A stretch of 64,000 nucleotides of DNA from Nocardiopsis_B sediminis (GTDB taxonomy: Bacteria; Actinomycetota; Actinomycetes; Streptosporangiales; Streptosporangiaceae). The stretch is taken from NCBI RefSeq assembly GCF_042650565.1, contig NZ_JBHSBH010000007.1, positions 496,001 through 560,000 on the forward strand, given 5' to 3'. Made by a program: the position numbers and the translations under genes. Below are positions 17,212 to 25,941 of the stretch, in pieces; the stretch's first letter is position 1, and each line of letters opens with the position of its first letter. The notes beneath the pieces are model-generated. The model saw only the letters and a program-made list of their open reading frames with translations, was not told where the DNA came from and did no database searches.

Positions 17212-18237
17212 TCACACCGTCCAGGGGAGGTAGCCGGGCAGGTCGCCGCGCAGCCGGCGGGCCATGAGCCGCGCCTGCACCGACGGAAGCAATGGCAGGG
17301 GGATGCGGCGGCCGAGGACGCGGTGGTTGTGTTCCTTCTGCCGGTGCAGCTGCCACTGGGTGAGGACTTCTTTTCGCCCCTCCTCGGTGAGCTGGACCGC
17401 TCCGCCCTCCAGCTTTTCGAAATGCCTGGGCCCGATCTGTCGGCGGTTGACGAGTGTCAGCGCCAACCGGTCGGCGATCACGGGGCGGAATTCCTCCATC
17501 ATGTCCAGGGCGAGCGCCGGTTTTCCCGGCCTGATGCCGTGCAGGAACCCGACGTAGGGGTCCAGGCCGACCTGTTCGCATGCCCCTTGGACCATGGACC
17601 GCACCATCCCGTAGAGGAAGGACAGCAGGGCGTTGACCGGATCGGTGGGCGGGCGCCTCACCCGACCCGGGAAGACGAGCCCGGTGTCGGCGCGAACCAG
17701 TATGGCCAGTGCTTCGAAATATGCCCGGGCCGCCGCACCCTCGACGCCCAAGAGGGTATCGATGTCGGGAGCGGCACTTGCTGCGGTCAGGGACGCCTCC
17801 AGATCTACGGCCAGAGTACGCAGATCGTTCTTGCGCTGTCCGGTGACGTCCCTGGCGCCTTTGAGGATGACCTGGCGCGAGTTCTGGACCTTGCCTGCCA
17901 CGCAGGCGCGCGCGATCTCCAGGCGCGCCGCGCGGTCGGTGTGAGTGAGGTGCTGGGCGTGGCGTAACAGGACGTTGCCGCGCACCGGGCCGTCCAGGCG
18001 ACCGCGGTAGCGCCCGCCCAGGCTCATCCACACGATGGGGCGCCCATCGTCGGCGCAGCGGCTCAGAAGCTGCGAGCTGACTTGGATGTTGCCCATCACC
18101 ACGATGGATTCCAGTCGCAGGAGCGGGAGGGTGCGGCGCGGTCCTCCCTCGGGCAAGGCCACGCGGACCGTGTCGCCGTCCAGATGGAGCGAGGCACCGG
18201 GTGTTTGGACGTAGAGGGTGTTGAGGAGTTCAGTCAT
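17212..18237 (-). CDS. cas1: CRISPR-associated endonuclease Cas1 (type I-C)
   Basis: The 341-aa integrase subunit that inserts spacers. Catalytic residues of the Cas1 helical domain are visible: Glu in GVEGAAARAYF near residue 165, His in YVGFLHGIRPGKPALALD, and the acidic residues of DMMEEFRP. Length is normal for type I-C. The gene overlaps the end of cas4 by 8 bases and abuts cas2, so cas4-cas1-cas2 are translationally coupled. Confidence 0.97.
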   Translation of the reverse strand: MTELLNTLYVQTPGASLHLDGDTVRVALPEGGPRRTLPLLRLESIVVMGNIQVSSQLLSRCADDGRPIVWMSLGGRYRGRLDGPVRGNVLLRHAQHLTHTDRAARLEIARACVAGKVQNSRQVILKGARDVTGQRKNDLRTLAVDLEASLTAASAAPDIDTLLGVEGAAARAYFEALAILVRADTGLVFPGRVRRPPTDPVNALLSFLYGMVRSMVQGACEQVGLDPYVGFLHGIRPGKPALALDMMEEFRPVIADRLALTLVNRRQIGPRHFEKLEGGAVQLTEEGRKEVLTQWQLHRQKEHNHRVLGRRIPLPLLPSVQARLMARRLRGDLPGYLPWTV

Positions 18238-18874
18238 CCCATTCCCTCTCGGGGCCGGGGGTGTAGAGCTGTGCGAGGAGCCGGTCGAACCGTGTACGTC
18301 CGGCCAGGACCTTGGGCATGCAGCCGGTGTTCATCGAGCACCGGCGGCAGCGGGAGTCGGCGGCCGGCGCAGGGAGGGCGGCAGTCTCCATGATGTGGCG
18401 CACCCGCAGGGCGGTGCCCCGCACGCGCTCGCGTAACGGCTCGTCGACGCTGACGCTGTGGCGGCGTCGGTCGGCCATCGAGTAGACCGCCGCCGTGGTG
18501 ATGGAGACCCCCATTCGCTCTTCCAGGCACATGGCCTGGGCGGCGACTTGGACGTCCGCGGGCCCGCCGGGCTTGTAGTTGCCCGACTTGTGCTCGATGG
18601 GCAGGACGGCGCCGTCGGGACGGATCTCCACCACGTCGCAGACGCCGGTCAGGCCGAGTTCGACGTGCCAGACGGGAAGGGCCCGAAGCGTGCGCACCTG
18701 GGGGCGGGTTTCGTGCCCGGGGTCGTGGACGCGGCGGTGCGCCAGTGTCCCGCGCACGGTGGCCACGTCGTCGGCGAAGGCGTCTTCGAGCAGGATCAGT
18801 CCCGCTTGTCGGGGGCAGTAGTCGTAGTGTTCCAGTGCCGACAGCGGCACGGGGAGAGGCTGGTTGTCGGGCAT
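18230..18874 (-). CDS. cas4: CRISPR-associated exonuclease Cas4
   Basis: A 214-aa PD-(D/E)xK nuclease with iron-sulfur ligands. An N-terminal YDYCPRQ segment gives the first Cys, EHKSGNYKPGG is the catalytic core, and the C-terminal CRRCSMNTGC cluster supplies the remaining cysteines. Cas4 trims prespacers and selects PAM orientation with Cas1-Cas2. It starts 7 bases after the cas7 stop. Confidence 0.95.
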   Translation of the reverse strand: MPDNQPLPVPLSALEHYDYCPRQAGLILLEDAFADDVATVRGTLAHRRVHDPGHETRPQVRTLRALPVWHVELGLTGVCDVVEIRPDGAVLPIEHKSGNYKPGGPADVQVAAQAMCLEERMGVSITTAAVYSMADRRRHSVSVDEPLRERVRGTALRVRHIMETAALPAPAADSRCRRCSMNTGCMPKVLAGRTRFDRLLAQLYTPGPEREWDD

Positions 18875-18881
18875 GACGTCC

Positions 18882-19781
18882 TCAGCCCACCAGCGGGGTC
18901 AGGGTGATTCCGGGGGGCAGGTCGGCGTCGTCGACGTCGACCTTGTAGTCGGTGAACGTACGGACGCGTCCGGAGTAGGCGTCGACCTGTGTCGCGGTGA
19001 TGCGGTCGAAGAGGGTGTGGGCGGGTGCCTTGCCGAAGGCGTCGTCGTGGGTGAACACGTAGAGGCCGCGCAGTGCCATTTCACCGCGGGCGGCGGCGCG
19101 GTCGTGTTCGAACATGGCGGTCATGGCGCGCCAGAGGGCGTCGAGGTCGGCGGTGGTGGCGCCGGTGCGTTGGGCCAGTGGGGCGCTGAAGTGACCGAAT
19201 CCTTGGTAGAGGCCGTAGGAGACGGTGTGCTTGGTGCCCAGTTCGGTGGTTTCGCCACGTTCGATGTGGTCGGTTTTGGTCTGGGTGACGCGGGTGATGC
19301 CGTGGGCGTGGTCGGCGATGGGGTGCAGTGAGCGGGAGAAGGTGAGCTGCACGGGGCCTTGGACGCGGCCGGCGGGTTTGTCGCCGGTGCTCATTACGGC
19401 GCCGAACATGCGCACGTCGAAGAAGGTCTGGCACATCCATGCCTGTGCGCGGCGCTGGTTGTCCGGTGCGTTCTTCTTGTTCTTCTTGTCGCCTTGGAGG
19501 TCGAGGGCGGTGTAGGCGCGTTCGTGCTGGGAGTTCAGTGAGACGCCTTCCTCGACGTAGATGTCGTAGCCGGGCTCTCCGTGCTTGAACAGGGGGATGG
19601 TGTTGCGGATCTTGCGTTTGATGGCGACGTCGGTGACGAGTCCTTGGCCGGTTTCGGGGTCGCTGCGGGGGGCGCCGCCGGCGTCGGGGTCGCCGTTGGG
19701 GTTGCCGTCGCGGACGTCGAAGAGGTAGACGAAGTCGTGTTTGCGTGCCGGGTTGAGGTGGGCGGTCGTGGTGGTGGTCAT
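18882..19781 (-). CDS. cas7c: type I-C Cascade backbone Cas7 (Csd2)
   Basis: A 299-aa RAMP protein that coats crRNA in the type I-C Cascade. The start is the ATG at 19781, preceded by AAAGGGAGA at good spacing; the frame runs on upstream through cas8c as antisense-like noise. Hallmarks: DFVYLFDVRDGNPNGDPDAG near the N-terminus, TDVAIKRKIRN, DVRMFGAVMSTG and GPVQLTFSRSL. It lies between cas8c and cas4 in canonical I-C order. Confidence 0.96.
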   Translation of the reverse strand: MTTTTTAHLNPARKHDFVYLFDVRDGNPNGDPDAGGAPRSDPETGQGLVTDVAIKRKIRNTIPLFKHGEPGYDIYVEEGVSLNSQHERAYTALDLQGDKKNKKNAPDNQRRAQAWMCQTFFDVRMFGAVMSTGDKPAGRVQGPVQLTFSRSLHPIADHAHGITRVTQTKTDHIERGETTELGTKHTVSYGLYQGFGHFSAPLAQRTGATTADLDALWRAMTAMFEHDRAAARGEMALRGLYVFTHDDAFGKAPAHTLFDRITATQVDAYSGRVRTFTDYKVDVDDADLPPGITLTPLVG

Positions 19782-19795
19782 TGGGTCTCCCTTTT

Positions 19796-21583
19796 TCAGC
19801 TGTCGGTGGTGGTGCGGTCGCGGCGCTGCTTCATGTCGTGGGAGTGCTGCTGGTAGTAGCCGAGGCTGAACAGCGCCTGGCCCTGGTGGTCGAGGATGTC
19901 GGGCAGGGGTTCGTGCAGGAGGTCGTGCAGGGTGCACAGCTGGGTGAAGAATGCGCCTGCGGCGGCGTTGTCGCTGCCGTGCTTGCTGGTGCGCAGGCGG
20001 CGCAGGTGTCCTTGGGCTTTGCCCAGGAGGGGCTCCATGCGGGCCCGGGGCCGTCCTTTGGCCGAGCCCAGGAGTTTGTCGGCGATGGTGGTGTTGGGGC
20101 CCTCGCCTGTTTCCCTGTCGCGTAGCGCGCGGTGTTGCAGTGATTCGAGTACGGCGAACATCCGGCCGGCCACGTAGGCCGGGTCGGTCTGGTCGGGGTC
20201 GAGCACGGGTGGGACCTGCCTTCCGGTGGAGCTGTTGATGCGGTTGAGCATGAGGCGGAGCAGCGCGGCGCGGGGGTGGTCGATGCGGCCGTCGGCGCCG
20301 ATGCGGTGGTTGAGGTGGTGGAGGAGGTGGCGCCGGGGGCGGCGGCCGTGCAGTGCTGCGGTCATCAGGTCGCGTTCGGCGTGGTCGGGTTGGCTTCCGG
20401 AGATGTAGCGCCACCCGTTGTCGGTGTCGTGGCCGCGTCCCAGGCTGTGCGCCATCATCCACAGCGGGGCTTTGGAGGGTGCGTCGGAGCGCCAGTCGGC
20501 GATCTCGTGGTCGCTGAACCACGCGGTGATGTGCTCCAACGCTGCGGTGAGGGGGGTATCGATCCAGTCGCGGATGATCACGCGGCTCTCGTTGGCGGAG
20601 AGGGTGAGGGCGTAGAAGGCGTTGGGGTCGATGGCCGTGGTGGCGTATCCGCTGCGGGCTTTGTGGAGTTCGGTGAAGATGGCGGCGACGTCGCTGGGCC
20701 GGGCTTCGCGCACCGACCGCAGCGGGTTGATGCTGGCCGGTTTCTTCATCCACCACACGGTGACGGCGTCGGCGCTGCGGTGGCGGTGGTTGTCGTCGGC
20801 GAGCAGCGCGTTGAGTACGGCGGCGGCCTGGCCCCCGCACCTGAGGCACAGCGGGATGTCGGCGAGCTGGGTGCGGCCGCCGCGGCCTTGTGCGGGGGTG
20901 TTGACGGAGAGCAGCTGGGCGTCGCGGGTGCTGCCGGCCGCGGCTGGGATCGCGCCGGATTTGATCGGTTCGGGCAGTGAGTCCAGGAGGGGTGCTTGCT
21001 GTGCGCAGGAGAGGCAGATGCCGGTGTTTCCGGGGGCGCTCTTTCGGGCGGTGACGGTGCGCTGCCAGCATTCCTGGGCGGTGGTGCCCAGGTGGGGCCA
21101 GTCCTGGCCGGCGATGCGCACGGCGATGGGGTCGGTGGGTTTGGCGTGTGGGGGGATGACGGCGTTGAGGTGGTCGCCGCGGCCGAAGAACGCCAGGACG
21201 GGGCCGGTGGCGGGGTCGCCGGGCTCGGTGTCGGCCCAGGTGTTGAGGAGGTCGAGGTAGGTGTCGTTGCGGCGGTTGGCCTCGTTCTCATCCTTGGGGG
21301 AGTCGCCGGCGGGCATCGCCAGGACGTATTGGAGCTTGTCGACCAGCAGCAGCGGCGGGGGTTTGTTCCCGGACCGGTAGACGTAGGGGGCCGGGATGCG
21401 GATGCCGTGGGTGTGGTCGGCGTCGGCGAGGTCGGTGATCACCGCGCGCCCTTGCGCGTCGCGGTCGAGCGCGTGGCCGTGGGCATCGATGGTGATGGCC
21501 CAGCGCAGGGTGCGGATGCGGTAGTTGGGCGGGGGCAGGCCGGGCACGTGGCGGGCGTGGTCGGCCAGGGCTTTCAGCAGCAT
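19796..21583 (-). CDS. cas8c: type I-C large subunit Cas8c (Csd1)
   Basis: The 595-aa large subunit of the I-C Cascade, responsible for PAM recognition and, through an internal start, usually the source of the small subunit Cas11c. Csd1 features are visible: a RWAITIDAHGHALD region near the N-terminus, a zinc-finger-like CLSCAQQ and CLRCGGQ pair at about 195-250, and late LGYYQQ...MKQRRDR, the usual C-terminal signature. It starts 7 bases after the cas5 stop. The length matches the family. Confidence 0.95.
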   Translation of the reverse strand: MLLKALADHARHVPGLPPPNYRIRTLRWAITIDAHGHALDRDAQGRAVITDLADADHTHGIRIPAPYVYRSGNKPPPLLLVDKLQYVLAMPAGDSPKDENEANRRNDTYLDLLNTWADTEPGDPATGPVLAFFGRGDHLNAVIPPHAKPTDPIAVRIAGQDWPHLGTTAQECWQRTVTARKSAPGNTGICLSCAQQAPLLDSLPEPIKSGAIPAAAGSTRDAQLLSVNTPAQGRGGRTQLADIPLCLRCGGQAAAVLNALLADDNHRHRSADAVTVWWMKKPASINPLRSVREARPSDVAAIFTELHKARSGYATTAIDPNAFYALTLSANESRVIIRDWIDTPLTAALEHITAWFSDHEIADWRSDAPSKAPLWMMAHSLGRGHDTDNGWRYISGSQPDHAERDLMTAALHGRRPRRHLLHHLNHRIGADGRIDHPRAALLRLMLNRINSSTGRQVPPVLDPDQTDPAYVAGRMFAVLESLQHRALRDRETGEGPNTTIADKLLGSAKGRPRARMEPLLGKAQGHLRRLRTSKHGSDNAAAGAFFTQLCTLHDLLHEPLPDILDHQGQALFSLGYYQQHSHDMKQRRDRTTTDS

Positions 21584-21587
21584 CGGT

Positions 21588-22277
21588 TCACCCCCGTCCG
21601 CCGGTGCGCCCGGCAGTGGTTCCGGGTAGCTCGGCGCCCTGGGGCGGCACGTGCAGGATGCCGTGGTCCAGGCTGGCGTGGAACCAGCGGTAGGTCTCGC
21701 GGGGACCGGTGTAGTCGATGCTGTGCAGCATGACGCCCAGGTCCTCGCTGGTGGTGATCGTGGGGCGGTCGGTGGGTTTGGTGAAGGAGGCGGAGAACTC
21801 CCGGACGCCGAGGAAGGGCTGGGAGAAGCAGGCCCCGCGTTCGACGCGGCGGCGGAACTGGTCGCGGTATTTGGCTGGGGGGCCGTCGGCGTGGTCTCGC
21901 ACGTCGATGTGGGCGTAGATGCGGTAGGCGACGTCGCGTAGCCCGACCATGTTGCGCTGGTCGCGGTCGTGGGCTGCGTCGTAGCGCAGGCTGGGGTCGG
22001 CCATGGCGCGGCGGACCCAGTCGGCGGAGGTGGTGGAGGCGACCTCGTTGCGGCGCACCGAGAACCATTCGATCGGGCGGAGTACCTCGATGCGCTCGAG
22101 GCGGTACTGAAATTCCGGTTTCCAGAAGATCGCCTCCAGCAGCCCTTTGGCCGCGGAGGGGGTCATCACCGGGTAGCTGAAGCGCTCGGTCTTGAACTCC
22201 GGTCGGGTGAAGCAGGCGTAGGGGCCGTTCACCTCGACCGCAAGGGGCGGGTGGGCCGGCCGGTTCGTGGGGGTCAA
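21588..22277 (-). CDS. cas5c: type I-C Cas5 (Cas5d, crRNA-processing)
   Basis: A 229-aa RAMP protein that in type I-C both caps the Cascade and cuts pre-crRNA in place of Cas6. I place the start at the TTG at 22277: AAGGAG sits 6 bases upstream and the TTG overlaps the cas3 TGA (TTGA). The longer 250-aa reading begins inside cas3 and is less likely. Motifs: LAVEVNGPYACFTRPEFKTERFSYPVMTPSAA, IFWKPEF and SVRRNEV are typical of Cas5d; GACFSQPFLGVREFSASF is the late strand pair. Confidence 0.93.
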   Translation of the reverse strand: MTPTNRPAHPPLAVEVNGPYACFTRPEFKTERFSYPVMTPSAAKGLLEAIFWKPEFQYRLERIEVLRPIEWFSVRRNEVASTTSADWVRRAMADPSLRYDAAHDRDQRNMVGLRDVAYRIYAHIDVRDHADGPPAKYRDQFRRRVERGACFSQPFLGVREFSASFTKPTDRPTITTSEDLGVMLHSIDYTGPRETYRWFHASLDHGILHVPPQGAELPGTTAGRTGGRG

Positions 22278-24472
22278 AAGACGTACTCCTTGCTGTCGGA
22301 GATCTCGATCCCGCGGAGCGGGTGGTAGTCGCCGAGCCATTCGACGAGGTCGCCGATCACGGGTGCGACCAGCGTGGCCGCCGGACCTGTGAGGAGGTGG
22401 CGGGGCAGGGCCGCGACGTAGGGGCGCAGTTCGCGCAGGAGCCCGCCCGCCGCGACGCCGCTGCGCAGCAGCGTCAGGATGTGGCGGATGCGTTCGGCTT
22501 GCGCGGGGTAGTGGTCGGTCACCACGACGGGCACGGTGTACTCGTCGATCATGCGGAAGAGGCGGTCGACCTTGGGGAAGTCCATGGCGGCCCGGGCGTC
22601 CTGGATCTCCTGCCCGTCGGGTTCGACGTTGGTGAGGGCGAATCGCTCCTCGTAGTAGGCGTCGAGCGCGTCGAGGTCGTCCGGTTGGGCCTTGCCGGGG
22701 CCGAAGTACATCCGGGTCACACCCAGGGCTGCGCCGTAGACGACGTCGCCGCCGGCGCCCCTCTTCTCCGGGTCGTCAGGATCGGTAAGGTCAAAAACGA
22801 CCACGCGGCCTGTGTCCCGGTGCCCGGAGCGGTTGCACCGTCCCGCCGCCTGCTGCATGGCCTCGGCGGTGGCGAACGCCCGGAAAACGTGGGGAAAGTC
22901 CAGGTCCACCCCGGCTTCGACCAGTTGTGTGGAGATGACGGCGACGTCGTGGTCGCCGTCGTTGAGGGCGCGGATGCGGGCCACGGTCTCCTTGCGGTGG
23001 CGGGCGATCATCCGCGTGGACAAGTGCAGCACCGGCCCGCGTCCCTCGGGGCGTTCGTGCTCCACGAGCCGGTGCAGTTGACTGGTGTGGGCGGTGGTGT
23101 TGCAGATCGCAAGTACCGATCGGTGTCCGGCGACCCTCTGGGCGACCTCGCCCAACGTGGGGGCAGGGTCGGTCCACCACTCATAGGCGACGCGGGACAG
23201 GCTCTGGTAGAGCGGGGCCGGTTCGGCGATCACGTCGCGCGCCGGGACGTGCTTGAGCGGGCTGAGACCGAAGAACGCCGGCTGGGTGGCCGAGGCCAGC
23301 AGGACGGTGACGCCGAAGTGGTCGGTGAGGGTGCGCAGCACCGACAGGATCGGGACGAGGAGCCGGTCGGGCAGGGATTGGACCTCGTCCAGGACGAGCA
23401 CCGAACCCGCCAGCCGGTGCAGGCGCCGCATCGCCGCGGGACGGCGATCGAAGAGCGACTCGAACAGGCGCACGGTGGTGGTGACGACGAACGGGGCGTC
23501 CCAGTTCTCCGCGGCCAGCCGCGCCCACCGGTCCCCCGCCGCAGCATCGTCCAAATCCACCCCGCTGTGGTGCTCCAGGACCACGGGCCCCTCGCCGGGG
23601 AGTTCCAGGAGGTCGCGGTACTCCTGGGCGTTCTGCTCGGTGATGGACATGAAGGGCACCGCCACCACCACGCGCCGCAGACCGTGGACCTGGGCGTGGT
23701 GGAGCCCGAAACCGCCTGCCGCGAAGGTCTTCCCCGAACCGGTGGGGGCCGGCAATCGATAGATGCCCTGAGGGCCCGCCGCTGCGGCGATCGCCTGTTC
23801 GTAGACGCGGCTGCGAATCGCGTCCACCGGCGAGGGCATGCGGCCCTTCAGCTTGGCCCGGCGCCGTTCCTCATACCGGTTCGCCAGATCCTTTGCCTGG
23901 AGGCCGTGCTCCGCGCGGGGGTGCCCGTGGAAGTGCTCCTCGGTGTCGAGGAAGTCGGCGTCGACCACGGCGCTGTAGACCATGCGGACGAACAGATCGA
24001 CCACGAGCGGGTCCACGGTGGCCACGTGCTCCAGCCATGTCGGCAGCCCCGGCCCCTTGAGGATCTCGGGAACGTCGCGGGCGACCCGGTCGATGGCCTC
24101 CTGCACCGACACCGCGCCCTCGGCATCAGCCCAGATGAGCGCGTTCCTCAAGTCCGAATCCGACGGCAGGCCACCGTGGTGGCCGAGCGCGACCCCGCTG
24201 AGCGGCCCCAGGCCGACGTGGTCGGCGAGCCACGCTCCTGCATGTTTGTGAGGCACCCCCACTCTGCCGCCGGTGCGCTCCGCGCGCATGAGTCCGTTCT
24301 GCCACTCGCACGTCGCCTTGCCCACGTCATGGGTCACCCCCAGGTAGCCGGCGACCTCCCCGGCCCCGAATACCTCCGCATGGCCACGCGCCCGCCGTTG
24401 GGTTCCCCGGAGATGATCCTCCAGGGCATGACGATTTCCATCGTCGTTCGCACTGTGTCCCCATACATCCAT
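22274..24472 (-). CDS. cas3: CRISPR-associated helicase/nuclease Cas3
   Basis: A 732-aa effector that degrades DNA bound by Cascade. The N-terminal HD nuclease carries WGHSAND, THDVGK and ALGHHGG. The superfamily 2 helicase follows with Walker A APTGSGKT (about residue 250), DEVQ Walker B, SATQP motif III, and the C-terminal helicase lobe with STQLVEAGVDLD and QAAGRCNRSG. All nuclease and helicase motifs look intact. It is the first gene of the cas operon, with an AT-richer region upstream. Confidence 0.97.
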   Translation of the reverse strand: MDVWGHSANDDGNRHALEDHLRGTQRRARGHAEVFGAGEVAGYLGVTHDVGKATCEWQNGLMRAERTGGRVGVPHKHAGAWLADHVGLGPLSGVALGHHGGLPSDSDLRNALIWADAEGAVSVQEAIDRVARDVPEILKGPGLPTWLEHVATVDPLVVDLFVRMVYSAVVDADFLDTEEHFHGHPRAEHGLQAKDLANRYEERRRAKLKGRMPSPVDAIRSRVYEQAIAAAAGPQGIYRLPAPTGSGKTFAAGGFGLHHAQVHGLRRVVVAVPFMSITEQNAQEYRDLLELPGEGPVVLEHHSGVDLDDAAAGDRWARLAAENWDAPFVVTTTVRLFESLFDRRPAAMRRLHRLAGSVLVLDEVQSLPDRLLVPILSVLRTLTDHFGVTVLLASATQPAFFGLSPLKHVPARDVIAEPAPLYQSLSRVAYEWWTDPAPTLGEVAQRVAGHRSVLAICNTTAHTSQLHRLVEHERPEGRGPVLHLSTRMIARHRKETVARIRALNDGDHDVAVISTQLVEAGVDLDFPHVFRAFATAEAMQQAAGRCNRSGHRDTGRVVVFDLTDPDDPEKRGAGGDVVYGAALGVTRMYFGPGKAQPDDLDALDAYYEERFALTNVEPDGQEIQDARAAMDFPKVDRLFRMIDEYTVPVVVTDHYPAQAERIRHILTLLRSGVAAGGLLRELRPYVAALPRHLLTGPAATLVAPVIGDLVEWLGDYHPLRGIEISDSKEYVF

Positions 24473-24702
24473 GAATACGACCCACTGTCCCGAAAATGAT
24501 GATCCCGCAGACAGCTCAGAAAGGTACAGCAGTCCTACGACAGATCAGGGAGACTTCACCAGAACTCCGAAAGAGCAACACGTCCGATCAGGAAGAACTT
24601 CGCAAACAACACTTGGAGATAAAAACAGGACTTCTCGAACGGAAACGCACTGATACTCGGACGCTACGCATACGACAGATACCGCCGCAGCGGACGCAAG
24701 GG

Positions 24703-25063
24703 ATGACGAGGACCACCCCTTATCCCGGCCTCCCCGAACCACCCGAAGAACTGGACGGCGCGACACGGGCGATCTGGGATGAAGACGTCGCCGAACTCGA
24801 CGCCATCCGACCGCCACCAGCTTCACGCCTACGTCGATGCCGTCCGCCTCCACGCCCAGGCGCCGGTCCTGGTGCAGCGCGCTGGGCAGCTGATCAAGGA
24901 CGGGGACGGCGGCCTGCGGACTAACCCGGACGTGCGCATCCAGCGAGAATCCAGCCGAACCATACTGTTTCTGGCCAGGGAATTCGGCCTCATGCCGGCG
25001 GCTCGGGTAGGGCTCGCGAACGAGACCGTCTACCATAACCATGCTGCCCGGCTACTCGGGTGA
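24703..25063 (+). pseudogene. P27-family phage terminase small subunit, frameshifted remnant
   Basis: From the ATG at 24703 (TTPYPGLPEPPEELDGATRAIWDEDVAEL) the frame must shift near 24790 to continue as DRHQLHAYVDAVRLHAQAPVLVQRAG, then GLRTNPDVRIQRESSR and FLAREFGLMPAARVGL. That is the recognisable body of P27-type terminase small subunits, which start DNA packaging in tailed phages. No large subunit or capsid gene is nearby. I infer a relic of a prophage or phage-inducible element inside the island. The bases 24473-24700 before it are A-rich and show no gene. Confidence 0.6.
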
Positions 25064-25070
25064 TCTCTGT

Positions 25071-25337
25071 TCACCTAGGCCCAAATAAACTTGTTCTTAG
25101 TTTAAAAGCGCGAAGTTTTTCTTTTTTAAAACCTGCGGAGCTGGTGAGATCAAGACTCAGGAGGAAGAGCGAAACGGCTGCGGCGGCCGACAGCAAAATC
25201 ATCCCCGCTTGGCGAAGGGTGGGCGTGCCGGAAATCCCCGCGAGGGACCCCGCCGTCGGACCGAGCCCGCACATGATCGCAGCGGCGACAACACGCACTG
25301 TCCTGCGTGTATCCCTGTCACCGCCGGTTCGATTCAC
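25071..25337 (-). CDS. possible two-helix membrane protein
   Basis: An 88-aa GTG-started frame with two hydrophobic segments (VRVVAAAIMCGLGPTAGSLAG and MILLSAAAAVSLFLLSLDL) and a basic C-terminal tail. It lies in AT-richer DNA between two terminase-like relics, on the opposite strand. No family is recognised and the ribosome binding site is weak. It could be spurious. Confidence 0.35.
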   Translation of the reverse strand: MNRTGGDRDTRRTVRVVAAAIMCGLGPTAGSLAGISGTPTLRQAGMILLSAAAAVSLFLLSLDLTSSAGFKKEKLRAFKLRTSLFGPR

Positions 25338-25396
25338 ACGGAGCAGAGTACTGCATCGTCTGCTCTGCTGGACAAGCCATGACGGCAGTTAGACAG

Positions 25397-25535
25397 GGAC
25401 GGCGCCCTCCGAGCGAACCTGGCTGTACGCGTCCAGCAAGAAGCCAGCCGGGACCATGCTGCTGCTCGCGCGCGAGTTTCGAGTTGACGTCCGACCGAGG
25501 ATTCCAAGACCACGAGAGCCGCTTGTTGGACTAGG
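25397..25535 (+). pseudogene. second degenerate terminase-small-subunit-like fragment
   Basis: This stretch translates as DGALRANLAVRVQQ, then SRTMLLLAREF and VDVRPRI. It lines up with the C-terminal part of the relic at 24703-25063 (DGGLRTNPDVRIQ, SRTILFLAREF). There is no start and no downstream domain. It shows that this segment was duplicated or acquired twice and then decayed. The surrounding 25340-25940 has no other recognisable gene. Confidence 0.45.
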
Positions 25536-25609
25536 TCTTTCTACTGAAACAATTCCGCAATTCCGCAGTGAAAGCGTATTTTGCCTCAGTGATCCCAGAG
25601 TCGTCCGCG

Positions 25610-25635
25610 AGCCCTCCGGTGGTGGCCGGAGGGCT
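25610..25635. terminator. hairpin, candidate terminator
   Basis: AGCCCTCCGG and its complement CCGGAGGGCT flank a 6-base loop between the terminase relics and the minus-strand membrane/winged-helix genes. It may end transcription from either side. No T tract is clear. Confidence 0.4.
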
Positions 25636-25941
25636 TAAACGTACAGGAGGGGGATTTTACGAATTCATTGTGCCATTCATGTCAAACCGGCGGGCGGCGT
25701 ATCCTCGGGCGGGCGCGTTTCCGGCGGGCGGGGTCATTTTTCTCGGGGAGTTCGGCGAGGTCGAAGGTTCGGATTCCGCGCCGCTGCCAGCGGGTTGCAT
25801 GGCCTTCTGCGTGCTACCGGTAGAGGGTGCGAATGGGGCGGCCGGTCCATGCTGCGGCGGCGTGTACGTCCACGAGGCGAGGTGTCACGGGTCCACGATA
25901 CCGATCCTCCTCGGCGTCGAGCTCAGGGCTGAGCCCGGTCG

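Noticed and set aside
18882..21071. 729-codon reading of cas7
   Set aside because: The added N-terminal 430 codons are an Arg/Pro-rich shadow of cas8c; the ATG at 19781 has a proper ribosome binding site and the family length.
22322..24499. 725-codon plus-strand ORF opposite cas3
   Set aside because: Antisense shadow of cas3, whose motifs are all intact.
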